Shown in pieces: positions 57,920 to 64,000 of a stretch of 64,000 nucleotides of DNA. Made by a program: the position numbers and the translations under genes. The stretch is from Micavibrio_C sp965231165 (GTDB taxonomy: Bacteria > Pseudomonadota > Alphaproteobacteria > Micavibrionales > Micavibrionaceae), in the NCBI GenBank assembly GCA_965231165.1, contig OZ246421.1:1674001-1738000 (forward strand). The letters run 5' to 3'. How positions within the stretch are numbered: the stretch's first letter is position 1; each line of letters begins with the position of its first letter. A model generated the notes under the pieces. It searched no databases, was not told the DNA's origin, and saw only the letters and a list, made by a program, of their open reading frames with translations.

Positions 57920-58351
57920 ATGCCCATTACCATCCGCCCCCTTGCCCCTGATGATTACGATCAATGGCTGGTGCTGTGGAATGCGAACAATCAGGGGCAT
58001 ATCAATTACGATGTCACAGCCATGACATGGCAACGCCTGATGGACAATGATCAGGTGCGCGGACTAGTGGCGCTGGATGACAGTGAGATAGCGGGCCTTG
58101 TGCATTTTGTCCTGCACCCGGTGACCGGGCACATCAAACCGGTTTGTTATATGCAGGATGTTTTCGTAGCGCCCACGCACCGCCGTAAAGGCATTGGCCG
58201 TCAACTTGTCACGGCGCTCGCGACCTTAGGAAAATCAGAAGGCTGGGCGCGTATGTACTGGCTAGCCGAGGCGCAGAATAAAGAAGCCCAGGCACTATAC
58301 AGGAACCTGGGCCTCAAACTCGATTTCACGTTGCACGTTCTGCCGCTTTAA
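57920..58351 (+). CDS. GNAT-family acetyltransferase
   Basis: A 143-residue acetyltransferase with the acetyl-CoA motif A (QDVFVAPTHRRKGIGRQLV) near residue 80 and a motif B-like YRNLGLK near the end. CGGAG precedes ATG 57920; the frame extends into the repeat but has no other good start. The substrate is unknown. It lies between pheS and the minus-strand gene, whose stop is directly adjacent. Confidence 0.83.
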   Translation: MPITIRPLAPDDYDQWLVLWNANNQGHINYDVTAMTWQRLMDNDQVRGLVALDDSEIAGLVHFVLHPVTGHIKPVCYMQDVFVAPTHRRKGIGRQLVTALATLGKSEGWARMYWLAEAQNKEAQALYRNLGLKLDFTLHVLPL

Positions 58352-60319
58352 TCAGCCACCCGTATAGCTATTATTTGGACCGCGGTTATATGCTGGCTGC
58401 TGTTGTTGTTGCTGCTGCTGACGTTGCATGGCCTGATCATAATCCATTTGTGCACGATCAGCCGGGGTCATGCCACGCGAGCTGGCTTCCTGATATACAG
58501 GCGCAACAGTTCTGTCTTCCCATGACGAACCTTGCAGACGATTGGAATATGTTGTGGGGCGCTGATATTCAATAACGCGCATATCAGGTTGTTCACGATC
58601 ACTGCTGAATATCTTATCGAGCCCCAACAGCTTGCCAACACCCATGCCGAGACTGACGGCACCGCCGACACCTTGTCTTATAGCCGCTGAATCCCTACTT
58701 GTGCCCCCCGCCATACCGGCGATACCGCCCGCTACCGTACCCACCGCGTTGCCTACCTGCCTTGGGTTTGACGGTCCGGAACCCATAACTTCACCAAAAA
58801 CCTGGCCGAGGCCCGTTGCCGCCTGTCTGCCGCCCGTCGCCACCGTTCTGGAACCATCGGCAAAAATGGTACCGTTATAAATCATCGTGCCTGCATCCTG
58901 ACCGACCTGCCGTACAGTCCCTCTGGTTTGGGCGGCCTCGCGACGCTCCTGCTGGTCCATCTGGCGAATAATGCGCTGCATATCCTGACCTTCGCCACGC
59001 TGGCCTCGTTCCTGCAGATCCGCCAGACGTGATTCAGCATTGACCTTCGTCTTGGCAGCGCGTTCGTCCATGCCACCGCGCAGCAATTCGTCCATGCGAT
59101 GGTCGTTGACCAGTTGTTTGGCAACAGCATCCCCGTAGCCCTGCGAGCGCAGATCATTACGGCGCATCAATGTTTTTTCAAGATCGGCAACACCGGAGGC
59201 ATTGTTATAAGAATCTCTTGCATTATAGCCCGGATTTTGACGTGTCGTTTCATAACGCTGTTGCTGTGACGGGCGTTGTTCATAGCGTTGCTCATGGCGT
59301 TGCTGTTGCGGGCGCTCGTAGCCAGCCGCGTTTTCAACATTAACAGTCGGCGGTACGGCTTCCGTTCTGATTTGGTGGGTGCCCGCACTCGCATTTTGTT
59401 GCGGTGTTCTGGCTGCTGGTGCAGGGGCGGATGGGGTTTTATCCAGTCCACGTTCCTGAATGAAATCACCGAGCGGATCGGCGCTGGTTGCAGCGGCAGC
59501 AGCGATAGGTGCTGTCGGCACCGCATAATTTTTGCCGGAATACTGATTATAGGCGGCCGTCGTCATGATACCGTTGATGCCGTCAACTTTCAGCGTTTCG
59601 CTTTTCAGCAGATTCATCGTCAGCTGCATGCCGCGCACGTCGCTGCGCAATGCGTCTGTGCCCTGCTCCATGACTTTGTTCATGCGTTGCTGGAGTTCCG
59701 GCCCGTTTTTCTTCAGGCTTTCTTCCATATGGCGGATAGAATCTTCCATGCTGGCATCTTTGGCCAAGCCGTTATCGGTGTTGTATTTTGTGAGTGCCGT
59801 CTGGGTATTGGTACCGTTTATACCATCCACCACAAGACGTTTTTTCTGCCCGCCTGCTTCAACATCAGTTATGCCCAGCATGCGCATATAGCCTTGCGCT
59901 TTCTGGACTTGCGGGTCAAAAACGGGGTTGGCGGCAACGGCCGGTGCGGTTGGAGTCGTGCTGGCAGGCATCGCCTTATCCACGCCACGATCGGTGGCCT
60001 TGAAGGAAGGCGGCTGTATCTTCGACTCGTTGACTTTTTCCTGCATTTTCTCGACGAGTTTGCCCATGTCTGTGTCAGGAGCCATATTATTTTCCTGACT
60101 GAATTTTTCTATAAGGTGTTTGAATTTATAATTATCTTTCAGGCCAACACCAGCATCAAACGTCTTCGTATAACCCAGCTCCACCAGCAATTTTTCAGCT
60201 TCGAGCCTGCTTTCCTGATAAGTCGGCGCTGCTTTGGCAGACGTTGCGGGAGGTCTGCTGGCTGCCTGTTTTGCAAGCTCCTGAATTTTTTCCGGTGTCA
60301 GACCTGTTTGTTCAGCCAT
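58352..60319 (-). CDS. Large glutamine-rich protein with peptidoglycan-binding-like repeats
   Basis: A 655-residue protein without a visible signal peptide. Two PG-binding-1-like segments occur at about 165 (VVDGINGTNTQTALTKY) and 245 (KVDGINGIMTTAAYNQY). Residues 300-380 and the end are Gln/Arg-rich low complexity, with QQQQQQQ near the C-terminus; a Gly-rich segment at 500-570 could insert into membrane. Function unknown; it might bind cell wall. It runs against pheS and pheT, which flank it. Confidence 0.7.
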   Translation of the reverse strand: MAEQTGLTPEKIQELAKQAASRPPATSAKAAPTYQESRLEAEKLLVELGYTKTFDAGVGLKDNYKFKHLIEKFSQENNMAPDTDMGKLVEKMQEKVNESKIQPPSFKATDRGVDKAMPASTTPTAPAVAANPVFDPQVQKAQGYMRMLGITDVEAGGQKKRLVVDGINGTNTQTALTKYNTDNGLAKDASMEDSIRHMEESLKKNGPELQQRMNKVMEQGTDALRSDVRGMQLTMNLLKSETLKVDGINGIMTTAAYNQYSGKNYAVPTAPIAAAAATSADPLGDFIQERGLDKTPSAPAPAARTPQQNASAGTHQIRTEAVPPTVNVENAAGYERPQQQRHEQRYEQRPSQQQRYETTRQNPGYNARDSYNNASGVADLEKTLMRRNDLRSQGYGDAVAKQLVNDHRMDELLRGGMDERAAKTKVNAESRLADLQERGQRGEGQDMQRIIRQMDQQERREAAQTRGTVRQVGQDAGTMIYNGTIFADGSRTVATGGRQAATGLGQVFGEVMGSGPSNPRQVGNAVGTVAGGIAGMAGGTSRDSAAIRQGVGGAVSLGMGVGKLLGLDKIFSSDREQPDMRVIEYQRPTTYSNRLQGSSWEDRTVAPVYQEASSRGMTPADRAQMDYDQAMQRQQQQQQQQPAYNRGPNNSYTGG

Positions 60320-60397
60320 TTTATCTCACCCTCTTATCCCATTCCCTGCCTTAACGGCTCTTATATCCACGGGAGTTGTTGCCCCTATTATTATCGA

Positions 60398-60416
60398 AAC
60401 AGGTTAATAACCTGTT
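60398..60416. promoter_or_regulatory. 19-base perfect palindrome in divergent intergenic region
   Basis: AACAGGTTA, A, TAACCTGTT: 9-bp perfect arms about one base. It lies 79 bases before the 58352 gene and 124 bases before pheT, a likely operator position. Confidence 0.45.
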
Positions 60417-60501
60417 AAGCATTATGTTAAATTGTCACCGATTTCAGGGGCACTTGTCAAATATCCGGAAAACGGTTGGTTTCCTTAGGAAAATCGGGTT
60501 A

Positions 60502-60539
60502 AATCAGCCCTGAAATTTTCGGGCATTTGAGGGCTGATT
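60502..60539 (+). promoter_or_regulatory. Hairpin hiding the pheT ribosome site
   Basis: AATCAGCCCT and AGGGCTGATT form 10-bp perfect arms with an 18-base loop; the right arm contains the GAGGG ribosome site and ends directly before ATG 60540, so the fold may block pheT translation. Confidence 0.5.
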
Positions 60540-62960
60540 ATGAAATTCACATTGGACTGGCTGAAACAGCATCTGGATACAACGGCGTCTCTGGATGAGA
60601 TCACCGTAGCGCTGACCGCACTGGGTCTGGAGGTCGATGCCGTGACTGACCGCGCCAAGCTCTATGCGCCGTTCCATGTAGTTTACGTCGAAAAGGCCGA
60701 GAAGCACCCGGACGCCGACCGCCTGCGCGTTTGCATCGTCGATACCGGTAAGGAGAAGTTACAAGTGGTTTGCGGCGCACCGAATGCCCGCGCCGGTATG
60801 AAGGCCGTGTACGCGCCCGCCGGAAGTTTTATTCCCGGTACTGGCATTACCATCAAGAAGGGCAGCATCCGCGGTCAGGAATCGAACGGGATGATGGTTT
60901 CCGAACGCGAGATGGGATTGTCGGAAGAACATGAGGGCATTATCGATGTTGCTGCCGATGTCGCCGTCGGCACTTCATTTGCCGATCTTTACAGCCTGAA
61001 TGATCCGCTGATTGAGATTGGCCTGACGCCCAACCGGGCGGACTGCGCCGGGATTCGCGGCATTGCGCGCGATCTGGCGGCTGCGGGATTGGGCAAACTG
61101 AAACCGCTGAATGAAGATGTGGTGAAGGGCAACGGTAAATCACAGATTAATGTTTCCCTGATATTCGATGCTGACAAGAAAGATGCCTGCCCGCTGTTCA
61201 TTGGACGCGCTATCAAGGGCGTGAAAAACGGCCCATCGCCTAAATGGCTGCAAGACCGCCTGAAGGCCGTGGGCTTGCGCCCGATTTCGGCGCTGGTGGA
61301 TATCACCAATTATCTGTCGCTCGATTTGTGCCGCCCGTTACACGTGTTCGATGCTGACAAGCTCAAAGGCGATATTCATGTGCGGCTGGCCAAGAACGGT
61401 GAAACATTGAAGGCGTTGAACGGCAAGGAATATGCGCTAACCGACGCAATGACCGTTGTGTGCGATGATAACGGCGTACTGGGTCTGGGCGGCGTGATAG
61501 GTGGCGAAGCCACTGGCTGCACCGAGGGCACAAGCAATGTTTATATCGAATGCGCTTATTTCGATCCGTTACGCACCGCGCGTACAGGCCGGGCCTTACA
61601 GATCGACAGCGATGCGCGTTACCGTTTCGAGCGCGGCATCGACCCGGCCTTCACCGTTCCGGCGATGGAAATCGCCACGCGCCTGATTCAGGAATTATGC
61701 GGCGGCGACGCGAGTGAGATCGTCACAGCAGGCGCTGTGCCTGCGTGGCAGCGTACAATTGCCTATGACCCTGCTTATTTGAAACAGATCGGTGGGTTTG
61801 AACTGCCCGCCGAAAGACAGAAGGCGATTCTGGAAGCGCTCGGTTTTACCGTGAATGTAAAATCGGCCAGCGACTGGCAGATCCAGCCGCCATCATGGCG
61901 CGGTGACGTCGAAGGCCGCGCCGATATCGTTGAGGAAGTCCTGCGCGTCAACGGCTATGACAATATTCCGCCTGTATCCATGCAGAAAACCAGTGCCCTG
62001 ACACAAGGCGGCGAAACCGCCAACGGCACACGCACACGCCGCGCCCGCGCGATGCTGGCAGCCCGTGGTATGGATGAATGCGTGACATGGTCGTTCATGC
62101 CGGAAGACAAGGCCGACCTGTTCGGTGCCAATGACAGCCAGCAGGCAGCCGCGCTGAAACTGTCAAACGCGATCAGCACCGATCTGTCGCAGATGCGCCC
62201 GAGCATTCTGCCCAACCTGATCGAGGCCGCCGAGCGCAACCGCGCCCGTGGTTTCGGCGATAACGCTTTGTTTGAGGTCGGCCCTGTATTCATCAGCCCC
62301 AAGGTCAAGGGGCAAGCATTGGTCGCTACCGGCATCCGCAGCGGGCAGCGCGGCCCCCGTCACTGGAGCGGCGCTGAAGCCAGCCGCAACGTGGATGTAA
62401 TGGACGCCAAGGCCGATGCGTTGGCCGTGATTGAATCGACAGGCATGAGCACCGCTGGACTACAGGTCAGTCGCGACGCCCCTGCCTGGTATCACCCGGG
62501 TCGTTCCGGCGTTTTGAAAATGGGACAAAATATCGTCTCCCGGTTTGGCGAGATACACCCGGCGACGCTCGATGCGCTGGATATCAAAGGGCCAGTCGTT
62601 GGCTTTGAGGTGATGCTGGAAAATATTCCGCAGGCGAAGAAAAAAGGCACGGCGCGATCATTGCTGGCGCTGGCCACGCTGCAGCCGGTATCCCGCGATT
62701 TTGCCTTTATCGTCGATGGCAAGGTTGAGGCCGATGCGCTGATCCGCGCCATCCGTGGCAGCGATAAAGACCTGATCGACGATGTGCAGATCTTTGACGT
62801 CTATGCCGGCAAGGGTGTGCCGGAAGGACAAAAATCAGTCGCTATTTCCGTCACGCTGCAGCCACGCAGCCAGACACTCACCGATGCCGACATCGAGGCG
62901 ATCAGCAAGAAGATCGTCGATGCCGTCGCCAGCAAAACCGGGGGCGTGCTGCGTACATAG
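60540..62960 (+). CDS. pheT: Phenylalanyl-tRNA synthetase beta subunit
   Basis: An 806-residue beta subunit: tRNA-binding EMAP-like domain at 40-150, B3/B4 editing domain near 205-380, B5 domain at 405-480, and C-terminal FDX-ACB at 710-806. Family segments include KFTLDWLKQHLDTTASLDEI and RFERGIDPAFTVPAMEIATR. With PheS it forms the alpha2beta2 synthetase. It is distant from pheS here and has its own leader hairpin. Confidence 0.97.
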   Translation: MKFTLDWLKQHLDTTASLDEITVALTALGLEVDAVTDRAKLYAPFHVVYVEKAEKHPDADRLRVCIVDTGKEKLQVVCGAPNARAGMKAVYAPAGSFIPGTGITIKKGSIRGQESNGMMVSEREMGLSEEHEGIIDVAADVAVGTSFADLYSLNDPLIEIGLTPNRADCAGIRGIARDLAAAGLGKLKPLNEDVVKGNGKSQINVSLIFDADKKDACPLFIGRAIKGVKNGPSPKWLQDRLKAVGLRPISALVDITNYLSLDLCRPLHVFDADKLKGDIHVRLAKNGETLKALNGKEYALTDAMTVVCDDNGVLGLGGVIGGEATGCTEGTSNVYIECAYFDPLRTARTGRALQIDSDARYRFERGIDPAFTVPAMEIATRLIQELCGGDASEIVTAGAVPAWQRTIAYDPAYLKQIGGFELPAERQKAILEALGFTVNVKSASDWQIQPPSWRGDVEGRADIVEEVLRVNGYDNIPPVSMQKTSALTQGGETANGTRTRRARAMLAARGMDECVTWSFMPEDKADLFGANDSQQAAALKLSNAISTDLSQMRPSILPNLIEAAERNRARGFGDNALFEVGPVFISPKVKGQALVATGIRSGQRGPRHWSGAEASRNVDVMDAKADALAVIESTGMSTAGLQVSRDAPAWYHPGRSGVLKMGQNIVSRFGEIHPATLDALDIKGPVVGFEVMLENIPQAKKKGTARSLLALATLQPVSRDFAFIVDGKVEADALIRAIRGSDKDLIDDVQIFDVYAGKGVPEGQKSVAISVTLQPRSQTLTDADIEAISKKIVDAVASKTGGVLRT

Positions 62961-62972
62961 CGCGTATTTCTG

Positions 62973-64000
62973 ATGACTTCCTATTATTACTGCATCGACC
63001 CGGTACTGACGCAAGCGGAAGCGGGCGACCACGCCAACGCGTTGATTACCGTTGCGCGTGATCCGCGCCCGTGCGACGGGCATGTTGATGATTGTTTCGT
63101 ACTGGCCAATCCTGTCCATATCATACAGCTGAACGAAATAGCCGCAGTTGATGATCTGGCGCAGCTGGTGCACGATGTTCCGCTATACCATTTCAATATG
63201 GAGCTGGTGCTGGATGAGGCACTGGCCGCGCGGCACCACAACAAGGCCATTATGGAAGCGCTGGTCAATGCGTTCGACGGCGCGCCGTTACCGCACACGA
63301 TCGAAGCCGCCGATCCGGGCGGCGATAAAATTTCGGGCAATCTGCGCCACCCGGTCCTCGAACATATGGATGCCGCCGCTCTGGCCCGCATTTACGTGCA
63401 GTTTTTGATGAATCTGCGCCGCCATAAGGAAGATTACAGCTTCCAGCGTAATATCCTGGGCCACCATACTGATCGCTTCCTGCAACAATTCGATGGGTTT
63501 TTTGAAGCACAGCAAGGACAGATCCGCGCGCATATCCTGCTGGCGTTTGGTCTGCGGCTAGATCACGACCCGCGCAAACCGCTTGAGAGCTATGTTCATA
63601 ACGGGCAGATGAATGCGCGCAAAAAGAACATCTCCCAAGCGCATGAACTGGTGTGGGCATGGCTGGAATGCGACGACTACCAAAGACGCCGTTGCCGCGA
63701 TATTCACCGCGTGATGAGCCTGACATCGCTGCCGCGTATGCCGAACTGGGTACGTCTGGATGTATTCCGCTTTCTGGAGATGGAGGCGATGAAACAGATA
63801 TTCGCCGAGAAACTGATCGCCAGCGACCCGGATCTGCATTTACTGGACGGTACGCTGCAGCTGAAACACGCCATACGGATGAATGCGGTCGGGCAGGTCG
63901 ATGAGAATCTGCAACAGCTGATGGCGCAAACGATTAATCCGGGTAGCTCCTATTCCGGCGCGGGCACACGGTTTGCCGATGCGGCCACGATCCGCGAGAA
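62973..64000 (+). CDS. Hypothetical protein, open at right edge
   Basis: An open frame from ATG 62973, 12 bases after pheT, runs without a stop to the end of the window (342 codons). It begins MTSYYYCIDPVLTQAEAGDH and is acidic, with a helix-rich middle (ALARIYVQFLMNLRRHKEDY). No signal peptide or known motif is recognised. No ribosome site is seen, so the exact start is uncertain; it may be co-transcribed with pheT. Confidence 0.6.
   Translation, partial: MTSYYYCIDPVLTQAEAGDHANALITVARDPRPCDGHVDDCFVLANPVHIIQLNEIAAVDDLAQLVHDVPLYHFNMELVLDEALAARHHNKAIMEALVNAFDGAPLPHTIEAADPGGDKISGNLRHPVLEHMDAAALARIYVQFLMNLRRHKEDYSFQRNILGHHTDRFLQQFDGFFEAQQGQIRAHILLAFGLRLDHDPRKPLESYVHNGQMNARKKNISQAHELVWAWLECDDYQRRRCRDIHRVMSLTSLPRMPNWVRLDVFRFLEMEAMKQIFAEKLIASDPDLHLLDGTLQLKHAIRMNAVGQVDENLQQLMAQTINPGSSYSGAGTRFADAATIRE

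Noticed and set aside
59276..60418. A 380-codon plus-strand ORF opposite the glutamine-rich gene.
   Set aside because: Its composition mirrors the low-complexity minus-strand gene and it has no credible start; the minus frame has PG-binding-like motifs.

Overview
The window looks like chromosomal DNA of an alphaproteobacterium of moderate GC. The evidence is the form of the core genes (secE, nusG, rplK/A/J/L, rpoB/C, tuf, pheS/T, polA, rpmI/rplT), two-subunit glycine decarboxylase (gcvPA/gcvPB), TATAAC-type -10 boxes and dispersed palindromic repeats of a kind common in proteobacteria. A relative of Micavibrio or another deep alphaproteobacterial lineage is possible, but that is a guess. There is no phage, IS element, CRISPR array or rRNA operon.

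Layout. 1-2800: the 5' end of an unknown gene, then a large ankyrin-repeat protein lying between two identical copies of a terminator. 2900-20600: the transcription/translation cluster on the minus strand (secE, nusG, rplK, rplA, rplJ, rplL, rpoB, rpoC). It is broken into blocks by unrelated genes: a Bcr/CflA-type exporter, an EamA-type transporter, a secreted protein, small unknown proteins and a 41-residue ORF. rplJL and rpoBC therefore have separate promoters, and these share the same -10/start region. 20700-23550: an MliC-like lipoprotein and two stand-alone cyclic-nucleotide-binding proteins around a secreted HELRH-motif protein.

23550-28800: a glycine-cleavage operon (gcvT, gcvH, gcvPA, a small unknown gene, gcvPB) and ppa. 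28900-36900: tRNA-Trp, the stress module prkA-yeaH-spoVR, tuf and tRNA-Gly. 37000-45550: an RTX-like protein converging on a secreted HESGH-motif protein; an operon of CDF transporter, glucokinase, polysaccharide deacetylase and SAM-hydrolase-like protein; a TerC/CBS membrane protein overlapping a sugar-nucleotide dehydratase; and an AT-rich orphan gene. 45800-55100: tRNA-Tyr, an RlmB-type methyltransferase with a long repetitive disordered N-terminus, an MFS transporter overlapping polA, a DUF1223 protein, a DUF4864-like protein, a NaChBac-type channel, nagB and gpt. 55300-64000: rpmI-rplT, cdd, and pheS and pheT separated by an acetyltransferase and a glutamine-rich protein; the window ends inside an unrecognised gene.

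The main theme is that core operons normally contiguous in bacteria (rplKAJL-rpoBC, gcvPAB, pheST) are interrupted here by small or accessory genes. Cis-regulatory hairpins and promoters at the new boundaries can be read from the sequence. Functional statements come from motif reading only; no database search was possible.
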